Below are positions 17,060 to 25,766 of a stretch of DNA of 59,509 nt, piece after piece. The stretch spans positions 1 through 59,509 of the forward strand of contig JAUNQH010000007.1 in NCBI GenBank assembly GCA_030536295.1. The letters are read 5' to 3'. The position numbers were made by a program, and so were the translations under genes. The DNA is from Clostridia bacterium (GTDB lineage: Bacteria; Bacillota; Clostridia; Christensenellales; Aristaeellaceae). The notes under the pieces are model-generated. The model made no database searches. It saw nothing but the letters and a program-made list of their open reading frames with translations, and was not told the origin of the DNA. The first letter of the stretch is position 1, and each line of letters starts with the position of its first letter.

Positions 17060-18079
17060 ATGAAACGGGTAAGCATTAAGGATGTGGCCGAAGCCGCGGG
17101 CGTTTCCACGGCTACCGTCAGCTATGTCATCAATGCCCGGCCCGATCAGACGATCTCACCGGAAACAAGCGCCCGGGTGCAGAAGGCGATCCGGGAGCTC
17201 AATTACATCCCCAATTCCGCCGCGTCCAGCCTGAAAAGCAAAAAGACCAATCTCATCGGTCTCGTCATCCCGCAGACGGAGCCCGGCAAGGAATTCATGT
17301 TTTCAAATCCCTTCTACGGCGATCTGCTCTCATCCATTGAATACGCCGCCCGCCGTGAAGGCTACCATATTCTGCTGTCCGCGCCCGATAACGGGCAGAG
17401 CTACATCAACATCGCGCGCAACCGCGATGTTGACGGCATCATCATCGTCGGGGCATATCCGGACGAGTGGCTCGATGAGCTGCATTCCCTGTCCATCCCC
17501 GTGGTGCTGATCGATACCTACGTAAAGGATCCGGTATATCACACCGTCGGCATCGATGACCGCCTCGGCGGCAGAATGGCGACCGAATACCTGCTCAGCC
17601 GCGGCCACCGCGATATCGCCTTCCTTTCCGGGCAGATCGAGGAGCACGGCGTCGTTCACAAGCGTTTTCAGGGATATAAGGACGCCCTGGAAAACGCCGG
17701 GCTGCCCGTCCGCGATGAATACCTTTACTGCGGCTCCATCTCCTTTGAATACGCTGAGCAGGCCGCGCGCGAGATGATCGGCAGAGGCGGAAAGGAGACC
17801 GCCGTTTTCGCCACGGCGGACGTCATGGGCGTCGGTCTGATCAGCGGGCTCCATGATCTCGGGGTCAGGGTGCCCGATGACATCTCCGTGATCGGCTTTG
17901 ATGACGGCATTCTGGCAAAGATGTGCAATCCGCGGCTGACAACGATCCATCAGGATATCGCCGAAAAGGGCGTCGCCGCGATCCGTTTTATCATGGATTC
18001 CATCAACGGCTCCCCGGATAAGCAGGAGATCATCCTGCCGCTCACGATCGTCGAAAGGCAGACCGTAAGGCGGATCTGA
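17060..18079 (+). CDS. LacI/GalR-family transcriptional regulator
   Basis: The start is ATG 17,060 with GAGGTG seven bases upstream; an upstream in-frame GTG at 17,051 falls inside that site. About 339 residues. The N-terminal helix-turn-helix (ISIKDVAEAAG-like, then VSTATVSYVIN) is followed by the hinge helix NSAASSLKSKKTNLIG. A periplasmic-binding-protein-like effector domain (about residues 58-335) includes FLSGQIEEHG, AVFATADVMGVGLI, VIGFDDG and LTTIHQD. It should bind the CG-centred palindrome TTAAACGTTTAA found in its own promoter and ahead of the GH31 gene, and release it on binding a sugar. The ligand is probably a product of the downstream alpha-glycosidases (inference). Confidence 0.93.
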   Translation: MKRVSIKDVAEAAGVSTATVSYVINARPDQTISPETSARVQKAIRELNYIPNSAASSLKSKKTNLIGLVIPQTEPGKEFMFSNPFYGDLLSSIEYAARREGYHILLSAPDNGQSYINIARNRDVDGIIIVGAYPDEWLDELHSLSIPVVLIDTYVKDPVYHTVGIDDRLGGRMATEYLLSRGHRDIAFLSGQIEEHGVVHKRFQGYKDALENAGLPVRDEYLYCGSISFEYAEQAAREMIGRGGKETAVFATADVMGVGLISGLHDLGVRVPDDISVIGFDDGILAKMCNPRLTTIHQDIAEKGVAAIRFIMDSINGSPDKQEIILPLTIVERQTVRRI

Positions 18080-18114
18080 GTCCGGAGATCATCCGTTTGT
18101 GCCTTTATGGTTAC

Positions 18115-18126
18115 TTAAACGTTTAA
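18115..18126 (+). promoter_or_regulatory. LacI-type operator before the GH31 gene
   Basis: A perfect TTAAACGTTTAA, identical to the operator inside the regulator promoter, lies 19 bases before the GH31 start and just upstream of its AAGGAG site. At this position it could block transcription reading through from the regulator gene. Confidence 0.85.
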
Positions 18127-18144
18127 GGTGTATAAGGAGAAGAT

Positions 18145-20358
18145 ATGCTGAAGCACACTGAAACGCAGCTTGTACCCTTTGAAGACTGCGGTTTTGCCCG
18201 ATATCCGGAGCTGCCCCTGACCGGCGAGCCCGTCACCGTCAGATGCAAAGTATATGAGCCGGACGATGTGCCGCTTCTCCGCGTCACGGAAAACGGAAAA
18301 ACAAAGGTCCTGCAGGCGGATGAACACGAAAACGGCTGTTACGCGTTCCACCTCGGCAGCCGGGAAACGCCGGCGCGTGTTGCCTATCAGTTTTTCACCG
18401 GCACGGAGGAGACTCCGGTCTATACCTTTGACGTGCATACCGCCCGGACCTTGACGCAGGCCCGTGTCCCGGAAGCATCCGGCGGCGGACGGGAGCTGCT
18501 TGCCGGTGAGGATCTCCTGATCACGGTGGATCCGGGAGAGCAGGCCGGGCTGCGTTACCGGCAGCTCTGTTCAGCCGGAGCGTCGGTTCCGGGCACGTTC
18601 AGCTTCACCGGAGACGGCTGCGCCGTATCCTCCGCCGAAGACGGGCTGCTTTCCGTATCGCGCGGCGGCGAAACGCTGCTGACCCTGACCTCGCTGACCG
18701 TCCTCAGGGATTCGGAAGACCGGATCGTGAAGATCACGGAGAACTGGAAAACGACAAACAGGCATGTGCTGGGCACCGGTGAAAGATTCCACCGGGTCGA
18801 CCAGGCGGGCAGCCATACGTCCGGCTCCGTTACGGAGCGTTTTACCCGGCAGGGGGATCAGACATACCTGCCCGTTCCCTTCTTCATGACCGAAAAAGGC
18901 TGGGGCTGGTATACGCCCGAAGCGGAACCCGCCGCCTGCGCCTTCGGTGAAAGCACGTTCACGCTGACCAGGGAGACAGAGCCCTTCGCGCCGTGGTCCG
19001 ATCGATTTCTGTTCGGCGAGCCGCGGGATATGCTGGCCGGATTTCTGCGTGCTTCCGGCGGGTGCGCGCTGCCGCCGGAATGGGCCTTCGGCGTCTGGAT
19101 CAGCGGCAACGGCTGGAACTGTGACGCGGAAGTGGACGAGCAGCTCAGGCAGCTGAAGGAAAATGATTATCCCGCTTCCGTGATGGTGCTGGAACAGTGG
19201 AGCGATGAGCGGACGTTCCACATCTGGAACAAAGACCGCTTTCCGGCGCCGGAAGCCACGGTCGCCCGCATCCGCGAAGCCGGTCTGCATCCCGTGCTCT
19301 GGCAGATCCCCGTCATCAAGTATGAATGGGACGGCGAGCCCGGCCCGGAGCTGCAGCTGGATGAGGCGGAAGCCGTGGCGAAAGGCTATGTTGTGCAAAG
19401 GGAGGACGGTACCCCCTACCGCGTCACGGAAAGGTGGTTCCACAACAGTCTTCTCCCGGATTTTTCCGATCCCGATGCCGCTGCCTGGTGGTTTGGCAAG
19501 CGGCAGCACCTGCTCGATATCGGCATCGAGGGGTTCAAGACGGACGGAGGCGAATTCCTGTTTGACCGCCGTGTCCGTCTCCATGACGGCACGACCGGCC
19601 CCGCCGCGCATAACAGATATCCCATGCTTTACGAAAAGGCGTACGCGGATTTTCTGAAACGGAACAACGTAAACGGCGTCATCTTCAGCCGCGCCGGATA
19701 CACCGGCGCGCAGACCGTGCCGATCCACTGGGCCGGCGACCAGGTGAGCGAATGGAGCGAGCTGCGCGCCCAGCTGACCGCGGGCATCACGGCCGGGCTT
19801 TCCGGCGTCATCTTCTGGAGCTTTGACATCGGCGGCTTCGCCGGTCCGATCCCGGAACCGGAGCTGTATCTCCGCGCGACGGCCATGGCCTGTTTCTGCC
19901 CCGTGATGCAGTGGCATTCAGAGCCCCGCGGCGGCCAGTTCTCCGGCGGCATGGGCGAAGGCTACAACAATGACAGGAGCCCCTGGAACCTGGCGGAGAA
20001 ATGGCATGATCCGAAGCTGCTGGAGATCAGCACCGGCTTCGCGAGGCTGAGGGAGACCCTGCGGCCTTACCTGTGGCGGGAGGCGCGAAGATGCGCCGCC
20101 GGATGCAGGCCCATGATGGCGCACCTGTGTCTGGACTGGCCGGATGATCCCCGCGCCTGGTGTACGGATGACGAGTATATGCTCGGGCATGATCTGCTGG
20201 TCGCCCCGGTCACGGAAAAAGGGGTCTCCGAGCGTACTGTATGGCTGCCCCGCGGGGAATGGGAAGCATGGTCCACAGGCGATAGATATACCGGCGGACG
20301 GGAGATCACCGCCGCGTGCCCGATCGGTTCCATACCTGTTTTCAGGAAGGTGAAATAA
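18145..20358 (+). CDS. Family 31 glycoside hydrolase (alpha-glucosidase/alpha-xylosidase type)
   Basis: This 737-residue protein has an N-terminal beta-sandwich region (about 1-300), then the (beta/alpha)8 barrel with the GH31 nucleophile motif GFKTDGGEFLF near residue 460 and the acid/base Asp in HWAGDQVSEW near 535. A C-terminal beta domain ends with DLLVAPVTEKGVSERTVWLP. Tryptophan-rich substrate motifs such as GVWISGNGWN and SVMVLEQWSDE are present. There is no signal peptide, so it acts on imported oligosaccharides in the cytosol. GH31 members cleave alpha-glucosides or alpha-xylosides; the exact linkage cannot be read from sequence. It is the first gene behind the operator and is followed after one base by the GH65 gene. 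Confidence 0.9.
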   Translation: MLKHTETQLVPFEDCGFARYPELPLTGEPVTVRCKVYEPDDVPLLRVTENGKTKVLQADEHENGCYAFHLGSRETPARVAYQFFTGTEETPVYTFDVHTARTLTQARVPEASGGGRELLAGEDLLITVDPGEQAGLRYRQLCSAGASVPGTFSFTGDGCAVSSAEDGLLSVSRGGETLLTLTSLTVLRDSEDRIVKITENWKTTNRHVLGTGERFHRVDQAGSHTSGSVTERFTRQGDQTYLPVPFFMTEKGWGWYTPEAEPAACAFGESTFTLTRETEPFAPWSDRFLFGEPRDMLAGFLRASGGCALPPEWAFGVWISGNGWNCDAEVDEQLRQLKENDYPASVMVLEQWSDERTFHIWNKDRFPAPEATVARIREAGLHPVLWQIPVIKYEWDGEPGPELQLDEAEAVAKGYVVQREDGTPYRVTERWFHNSLLPDFSDPDAAAWWFGKRQHLLDIGIEGFKTDGGEFLFDRRVRLHDGTTGPAAHNRYPMLYEKAYADFLKRNNVNGVIFSRAGYTGAQTVPIHWAGDQVSEWSELRAQLTAGITAGLSGVIFWSFDIGGFAGPIPEPELYLRATAMACFCPVMQWHSEPRGGQFSGGMGEGYNNDRSPWNLAEKWHDPKLLEISTGFARLRETLRPYLWREARRCAAGCRPMMAHLCLDWPDDPRAWCTDDEYMLGHDLLVAPVTEKGVSERTVWLPRGEWEAWSTGDRYTGGREITAACPIGSIPVFRKVK

Positions 20359-20359
20359 C

Positions 20360-22384
20360 ATGACCGGCAATGTTGTCATTCATCCATGGTGTATTGAAAG
20401 ATACTCGGAGATCGATGATCTCAGCGAATCCGTTTTCTTCACGGGAAACGGGTACATCGGCCTGCGCGGTTTCGCGGGATGGCAGTGCAAAAAAAGTCCA
20501 CGCGACCATGCCGTTTTCCGGGCCGGGCTGTTCAGCGCGATCCGGCCCGGCATCACGGACATGGTCCAGCTGCCGGATGTCACGACCGTCATCCCCGAGG
20601 GGCACACGCCCGTTCAGGTGCTGCAGCGGCTGGATCTGAAAAGGGCCGCTGCCGAATGGGAATGGGATACGGATGACTTCCGCTTTCTGATGCAGCGGAT
20701 CGCGTCCATGGCCGACCCGCAGCTGATCTGCGTCAGGCTGAAGGTGAGCGCCCTTAAAAATGCCAACTTAAACGTTAAAGTTGTTGAAGATCCGAGGGTT
20801 TCCAACCTGCCGGTCCATGATGACCAGACCATACAGTCGACCGATCTTGTTACGCTGCTGGTTCCGGATGAGATCGCTGAGCGTCACATGGCGTTTCATA
20901 CCATAGCGGAAAAAGAACCCGTGCATATCAGCTGGCGCGTAACGGACAGCCTTTCCGCGCGATCCCGCGTCACTGTCGGCGATACCGTATCCGAAACGCT
21001 TTCCGCGCGGCTGGCCGCCGGCGATGAATGGGTCATTGAGAAACGGATCCGCGTGCTGTGCGGCAATGAGACCGCGAACCCGGATACGGATGACCCATGG
21101 ACCGAACACGAAAAAGCCTGGTCACTTCTCCTGAATGACTGCGATATCGTGATCGACGCGGATGATCCGGATCTGCAGGGCGCGCTGCGCTGGAACATCT
21201 ACCAGATGCTTGCCAGCAACGCGGCCTCCCGTTCCGATGTGTCCATCGGCGCCCGGGGGCTGACCCACGGCCGCTACAAGGGCAACACCTTCTGGGATAC
21301 GGAGATCTTCCTGTTCCCCTTCTATATGTGGACAAGGCCCGCAGCCGCCCGCAATCTGCTGATGTACAGGGTCAGCCGCCTGGATGACGCGAAGGCGCTT
21401 GCCCGCAGGCAGAATCTTGAAGGCGCCAGATATCCGTGGATGTGCTCGTCCGACGGGTCGGAGCAGTGCGAGAGCTGGGATATCGGCCTGTGTGAAGTGC
21501 ACATCACCGCGGATATCGCGTACGCGGCGGACCGGTATGCCACGGTGACGGGCGATGCCGCTTTCGGAAGCGAGATCGCGGAGCTCATGCTGGAAACGGC
21601 CCGCTACTGGAAAAGCAGGCTGACATGGGAGCCCGGCAAGGCGCAGTACAGCAGCTTCTTTGTCAAAGGGCCCGATGAATACTGCGGCGCGGCCGTGAAC
21701 AACACGTACACAAATTACATGGCGCGCCACAATATCGACCTGGCGCTGAAATACGCCGCCATGCCGGATGAGGAGCGGGAGGAACTGACCTTTGTGCGGG
21801 ATCATATCGCGATCCTGTACGATCCCGAAAGGCGGCTCTACCTGCAGGATGAGACCCTGGACCGTCTGCCGCCGCTGGAGCGCCCGCGTTCCGACGCGCC
21901 TGTCTATCACGAGATCTGTTTTGACCGGCTGCAGCGCTACAGGGTGCTCAAGCAGGCCGATCTCGTGCTCCTCATGACGCTGTTCCCCTCAGGGTTTACG
22001 GCGGAAGAGAAACGGAACGTGTTTGAAGCCTATGAACCCATCACCCTGCATGATTCGACCCTCAGCTGGGGCATCCACGCGGAGCTCGCGCTGCAGACGG
22101 GGCTGTGGGAAAAGGGTGAAACGTATCTGAAAAAGGCGCTGCTGCTGGACCTGAAGGACCTGATGGGCAACACCGGCCGCGAAGGCGTTCATATGGCCGC
22201 GCTGGGCGCCGCGTGGCAGGCGGTCGTCTGCGGCGCGGCCGGCCTGTGGGATAACGGAGACGCTCCGGCGGTCAGGCCCATGCTTCCGCCCTCCGTGCAC
22301 GGTCTCTCCTTCACCGTCATGTATCACGGGGAACGCTGGCGGATCAGCATCACCGAAAACGGATCTTCAGTCACAAGGGAGTGA
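20360..22384 (+). CDS. Family 65 glycoside phosphorylase/hydrolase
   Basis: This 674-residue protein has an N-terminal beta-sandwich, then a central (alpha/alpha)6 barrel with the GH65 marks HGRYKGNTFWDTEIFLFPFY and the catalytic acid in GPDEYCGAAVNN. The C-terminal part shows REGVHMAALGAAWQAVV and a short beta domain. Family members phosphorolyse alpha-linked disaccharides (maltose, trehalose, kojibiose, nigerose) to beta-glucose 1-phosphate. It is shorter than the usual 750-780 residues, mainly through a short C-terminal domain. No signal peptide. The start lies one base after the GH31 stop, with GGAAGG upstream. A near-perfect operator copy lies inside the gene at 20,768-20,779. Confidence 0.88.
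   Translation: MTGNVVIHPWCIERYSEIDDLSESVFFTGNGYIGLRGFAGWQCKKSPRDHAVFRAGLFSAIRPGITDMVQLPDVTTVIPEGHTPVQVLQRLDLKRAAAEWEWDTDDFRFLMQRIASMADPQLICVRLKVSALKNANLNVKVVEDPRVSNLPVHDDQTIQSTDLVTLLVPDEIAERHMAFHTIAEKEPVHISWRVTDSLSARSRVTVGDTVSETLSARLAAGDEWVIEKRIRVLCGNETANPDTDDPWTEHEKAWSLLLNDCDIVIDADDPDLQGALRWNIYQMLASNAASRSDVSIGARGLTHGRYKGNTFWDTEIFLFPFYMWTRPAAARNLLMYRVSRLDDAKALARRQNLEGARYPWMCSSDGSEQCESWDIGLCEVHITADIAYAADRYATVTGDAAFGSEIAELMLETARYWKSRLTWEPGKAQYSSFFVKGPDEYCGAAVNNTYTNYMARHNIDLALKYAAMPDEEREELTFVRDHIAILYDPERRLYLQDETLDRLPPLERPRSDAPVYHEICFDRLQRYRVLKQADLVLLMTLFPSGFTAEEKRNVFEAYEPITLHDSTLSWGIHAELALQTGLWEKGETYLKKALLLDLKDLMGNTGREGVHMAALGAAWQAVVCGAAGLWDNGDAPAVRPMLPPSVHGLSFTVMYHGERWRISITENGSSVTRE
20768..20779 (+). 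promoter_or_regulatory. Possible intragenic LacI-type operator
   Basis: TTAAACGTTAAA differs from the promoter operator by one base. The following GTTGTTGAAGA also resembles the bases after the promoter operator (GTTGTTAGAAT). It encodes residues of a normal GH65 segment, so coincidence is possible. A roadblock or a second site for DNA looping is the functional alternative. Confidence 0.4.
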
Positions 22385-22388
22385 GGAA

Positions 22389-23276
22389 ATGTATCTGCCG
22401 AAGACCGCGGGGCGCAGAAGAACAACGATCCTGTTCCTCGCTCCGTCCATGATCGGGCTGATCGTATTCTGCCTGATCCCGATGATCTCATCGCTGGTTT
22501 ATTCCTTTATGGATTATGACCTGCTGGAAGGCAACATGACGTTTATCGGGTTCCGCAATTTCGAGCGGATCCTGACCGGAAAGGAGTTCCCGAAGGTCCT
22601 GGTCCATACGCTGACCTACCTCGGGCTGTATCTCCCGCTGATCCTCGTCACCTCGGTCTCCGAGGCGCTGATCCTGAACAGGTCCTTCCGCGGCCGCGGG
22701 ATCTTCCGCGCGGTCTTCTACACGCCGGTCATCACCTCCTGGGTCGCGGCCGCTGTCGTGTGGACATGGGTCCTGAGCGGAAAATACGGTTTGCTGAACC
22801 AGCTGCTCGCCGCTGTCGGCATCACCGGTCCCTCCTGGCTGAACAGCCCGGACTGGGCCATGCCCGGCGTGGTGATCGCCGCCGTGTGGAAGGATACCGG
22901 ATACTACGCGCTGATGGTGCTGGCGGCGCTGAAGTCCATCGACCCCACATACTATGAAGCCGCTTCCATCGACGGCGCCTCCTCCTGGCGCCGGTTCAGA
23001 AGCATCACCCTGCCGCTGCTGTCGCCCACGCTTTTCCTGCTGATCGTGATCAATGTCATCTACGGGCTGCAGGTCTTTGATTCGGTGCTGATCATGACAA
23101 ACGGCGGTCCCGGCGGAGCGACCTCCGTATTCCTGGAGCGGATCTACAAGTACGCCTTCAAGCAATACAAGATGGGCATGGCATCCGCCTACTCCTGGAT
23201 CCTGTTCATCATGATCTTCGTCCTGACCGTGATCCAGTTCGGGCTCCAGAAAAAGTGGGTGAATTATGATGCGTAA
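22389..23276 (+). CDS. Sugar ABC transporter permease, MalF type
   Basis: This 295-residue integral membrane protein has six predicted helices. The first is residues 15-37 (ILFLAPSMIGLIVFCLIPMI). The cytoplasmic EAA loop that contacts the ATPase is visible near residues 193-215 (YYEAASIDGASSWRRFRSI). It belongs to the CUT1 family of carbohydrate importers. The start is four bases after the GH65 stop and the end overlaps the next permease by 11 bases. No ATPase gene is nearby; CUT1 systems of Firmicutes often share a single MsiK-type ATPase encoded elsewhere. Confidence 0.92.
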   Translation: MYLPKTAGRRRTTILFLAPSMIGLIVFCLIPMISSLVYSFMDYDLLEGNMTFIGFRNFERILTGKEFPKVLVHTLTYLGLYLPLILVTSVSEALILNRSFRGRGIFRAVFYTPVITSWVAAAVVWTWVLSGKYGLLNQLLAAVGITGPSWLNSPDWAMPGVVIAAVWKDTGYYALMVLAALKSIDPTYYEAASIDGASSWRRFRSITLPLLSPTLFLLIVINVIYGLQVFDSVLIMTNGGPGGATSVFLERIYKYAFKQYKMGMASAYSWILFIMIFVLTVIQFGLQKKWVNYDA

Positions 23277-24111
23277 AAAGAAGATCGTAAAGCAGATCGC
23301 CGGAAAGACCGGCTTCTACCTTGCCCTGATCCTGATGGCGCTGATCACCGTGCTTCCCTTTCTCTGGATGCTGTCATCCTCATTCAAGGGCAGCGAGGCG
23401 ATCCGGACCATTCCGATCCGGTGGATCCCGGAGCGGCCGACCCTTGAGGGCTATGAAAAAGTCTTCAATATGGAAAGCTTCTCCTTTGCCAGATCCGTTG
23501 CCAACAGCCTGTTCCTCGCGATCGCCTGCACGGTGGTCCAGGTGCTCAGCGCTTCCATGGCCGCGTTCGTGTTCACCAAGATGCCCTTCCGCGGCTCCGA
23601 CAAGCTTTTCGGCCTGTATCTGGCCACCATGATGATCCCCGGCACGGTCACCATGGTGCCGAACTACGTGATCCTGCGCGTGCTCGGATTGCTGGATACA
23701 TACACCGGGCTGATCCTGCCTTCACTGTCCAACGCGTTCGGCGTTTTCCTGATGCGGCAGAGCCTGATGACGCTGAATGACAGCTATCTTGAATCCGCGC
23801 TGCTGGACGGCGCCTCCATGTTCAGGATCTTCTTCCGGATCGCGCTGCCCATGGTGGCCCCGACGCTGGCGACCATGACGCTGCTGGCGTTCATGGGCAG
23901 CTGGAACAGCTACCTGTGGCCGCTGATCGTGCTCACCAGCAATCACAAGCAGACCCTGCAGGTCGTGCTCGGCAGCATGAACGGCATCTATAAGAACAAT
24001 GAGCATGTGCTGATGGCCGGCGCCGTGCTCACGATCATTCCGATCCTGATCGTTTATCTGGCTTCCCAGCGTAAAGTCGACGCCGGTATCGCGCTCGGCG
24101 GACTGAAATAA
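23266..24111 (+). CDS. Sugar ABC transporter permease, MalG type
   Basis: This 281-residue protein has six predicted helices and the EAA motif YLESALLDGASMFRIFFRIA. It forms the heterodimeric channel with the preceding permease and takes sugar from the binding protein encoded at 24,468. Two ATG codons in a row (23,266 and 23,269) could serve as start. The stop codon TAA at 24,109-24,111 directly touches the left end of the structured repeat, so the repeat inserted at or very near the end of the gene. Confidence 0.92.
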   Translation: MMRKKKIVKQIAGKTGFYLALILMALITVLPFLWMLSSSFKGSEAIRTIPIRWIPERPTLEGYEKVFNMESFSFARSVANSLFLAIACTVVQVLSASMAAFVFTKMPFRGSDKLFGLYLATMMIPGTVTMVPNYVILRVLGLLDTYTGLILPSLSNAFGVFLMRQSLMTLNDSYLESALLDGASMFRIFFRIALPMVAPTLATMTLLAFMGSWNSYLWPLIVLTSNHKQTLQVVLGSMNGIYKNNEHVLMAGAVLTIIPILIVYLASQRKVDAGIALGGLK

Positions 24112-24112
24112 T

Positions 24113-24412
24113 GGTTCTTCACGGAAAGTCAGGCTATGGTAAAGATATGCTGCGAAGGGGTCCCGGGGGAAATCTCATTCACGACCGCCAGTGGCGGGAG
24201 TTTCGTGAATGAGTTTCTCAAGCGAAAAGGAGCAGGCTCAACAGTGTTGAGCTGCGACTATTGAGTTTGCGGATGATTGCAAAGCCTTTTGGAAGTGGGT
24301 TGCATGCGAAGGGGTCCCGGGGGCGATCGCAAAGCCCCCGGGTCGCGCCCGCAGGCGCGAAATCTCTTTGCTGCAATGAAGAACAGATAGCACAGGTCTC
24401 CGTGAAGATCCC
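24113..24412 (+). mobile_element. MITE-like structured repeat, copy 2
   Basis: A 300-bp copy of the element at 16,653-16,902 in the same orientation. Its terminal inverted repeats match at 18 of 25 positions. The 11-pair stem recurs at 24,174-24,184 with 24,203-24,213. The long-range stem is CCCGGGGG/CCCCCGGG (24,162-24,169 with 24,336-24,343), three compensated changes from copy 1. It is about 50 bp longer because an internal segment with GCGAAGGGGTCCCGGGGG is repeated at 24,307-24,324. No flanking target duplication is visible. It separates the MalG-type permease from the binding-protein gene and could act as an intercistronic RNA structure. Confidence 0.85.
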
Positions 24413-24467
24413 CAAAGTTGTGCATTGCGCGTAAAACGCGTTGCAAAATATATAAGGAGGTATTCCC

Positions 24468-25697
24468 ATGAAAAAACTCATCGCGCTCGTCCTGTCCCTG
24501 GTTCTGATCCTGACGGCCGTGTACTCCGCCGTCGCGGATCCGGTCACCATCACCTACGCCCACTTCTCCGGTGCCGGCGCGCAGGAAGAAACCCTCAAAA
24601 AGATGATCGAAGTCTTTGAATCCAAGAACCCCGATATCAAAGTCGATCTTCAGATCACCGGTTTTGATGATTACTTCACCAAGCTGGCCACCACCGTCGG
24701 CGGCAACAACGCCACGGACTGCTTCGAGATGAACATGGAAAACTATCTCGCGTACATGCTGCGCGGCGCCTGCGCGGATCTGACCGGTCTGATCGATACC
24801 GCCAATTATTCCGAAGGCACCCTGAGCGCCGTCTCTTCCGACGGAAAGCTGTATGCCGTTCCCATGAGCTTCTCCACCTGCGTGCTGTTCTTCAACAAGG
24901 CTCTGTTTGACCAGGCCGGCATCGCCTATCCCACCGCCGACTGGACCTGGGCCGACGCGCAGAAGGCCGCCGAAGCCATCACCGCGCTGGGCGATGACAT
25001 CTGGGGCTACTATCAGCCCATCACCTACAACGAGTTCTACAAGTCCGTCAAGGGCAACGGCGGCAGCCTGCTGAATGACGACTACACCGCCTTCACCGTG
25101 AACAGCGCCGAGAACGTTGCCGTGCTGGATGCCATGATCAGCCGCGTCCGCGGTGAGAACCACGTCATGCCCACTTCCGAGGAAATGGCCGGCCGCGGCG
25201 ACTGGGACCTGTTCTGCGAAGGCAAACTCGGTATGATCGTCACCGGTATCTGGGGCTTCTCCACCTTTGCCGAGAAGTGCACCTTTGACTGGGATATCGT
25301 TGTCGAGCCCGGCTACGCCACCCCCAGCACCTTCTTCTTCGCCAACGTGAACTGCGTGAACCCCGGCAGCGAAAAGAAGGAAGCCGCCGCGAAGTTCATC
25401 GACGCCATGGGCTCCGATCCCGACATCGTGCAGCTCCGTCTGGATGCCAGCTGGGAACTGCCCACCATCGCCGATCAGAGCAAGCTGGCCCAGTATCTGG
25501 AAGTCACTCCTCCGGCCAACCGCGCCGCCGTGTTTGACAGCATGGATTTCGCCGCCGCTCCGCCCGCGCTGAAGGAATCCGGCGCCGCCACCGAGATCAT
25601 CAACAACATCCTCAGCACCCTCGAGCTGAACGAAATGACCGCTCAGGAAGCGCTGGACGCCATCCAGGTTGAACTGGAAGACGCTGATCTGTTATAA
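24468..25697 (+). CDS. Sugar ABC transporter substrate-binding protein
   Basis: This 409-residue family 1 extracellular solute-binding protein has a signal peptide (MKKLIALVLSLVLILTAVYS) and a predicted signal-peptidase I site after SAVA. The mature part begins DPVTITYAHFSG and has the usual two-lobe pattern, including KMIEVFESKNPDIKVD, YAVPMSFSTCVLFFNKALFD and YPTADWTWAD. No lipobox cysteine is present, which is unusual for a Gram-positive binding protein because there is no lipid anchor. The ribosome binding site AAGGAGG lies eight bases before ATG. It is separated from its permeases by a structured repeat, and a weak promoter (TTGCGC, 18 bases, TATATA) may lie between repeat and gene. Confidence 0.92.
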   Translation: MKKLIALVLSLVLILTAVYSAVADPVTITYAHFSGAGAQEETLKKMIEVFESKNPDIKVDLQITGFDDYFTKLATTVGGNNATDCFEMNMENYLAYMLRGACADLTGLIDTANYSEGTLSAVSSDGKLYAVPMSFSTCVLFFNKALFDQAGIAYPTADWTWADAQKAAEAITALGDDIWGYYQPITYNEFYKSVKGNGGSLLNDDYTAFTVNSAENVAVLDAMISRVRGENHVMPTSEEMAGRGDWDLFCEGKLGMIVTGIWGFSTFAEKCTFDWDIVVEPGYATPSTFFFANVNCVNPGSEKKEAAAKFIDAMGSDPDIVQLRLDASWELPTIADQSKLAQYLEVTPPANRAAVFDSMDFAAAPPALKESGAATEIINNILSTLELNEMTAQEALDAIQVELEDADLL

Positions 25698-25708
25698 TCG
25701 AACCGTCC

Positions 25709-25740
25709 GGCGGGGGAAGGGATCATCTCCTTCCCCCGCC
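25709..25740 (+). terminator. Strong hairpin after the sugar-binding protein gene
   Basis: A perfect 12-pair stem GGCGGGGGAAGG / CCTTCCCCCGCC with an eight-base loop lies right after the stop codon. No T-run follows (ATTTATG), so it is more likely a transcript-stabilising or partially terminating hairpin. It would keep binding-protein mRNA above that of the next gene. Confidence 0.6.
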
Positions 25741-25766
25741 ATTTATGATCAACGGAGGTCTTCGCC

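Noticed and set aside
24307-24350. Possible CRISPR or tandem array from the repeated GCGAAGGGGTCCCGGGGG
   Set aside because: Only two copies, irregular spacing and one of them part of the element's normal stem. It is an internal duplication.
16653-24412. The two repeats as ends of an insertion sequence or composite transposon
   Set aside because: No transposase lies in or between them. Both are in the same orientation and only copy 1 shows a target duplication, so two independent non-autonomous insertions are simpler.
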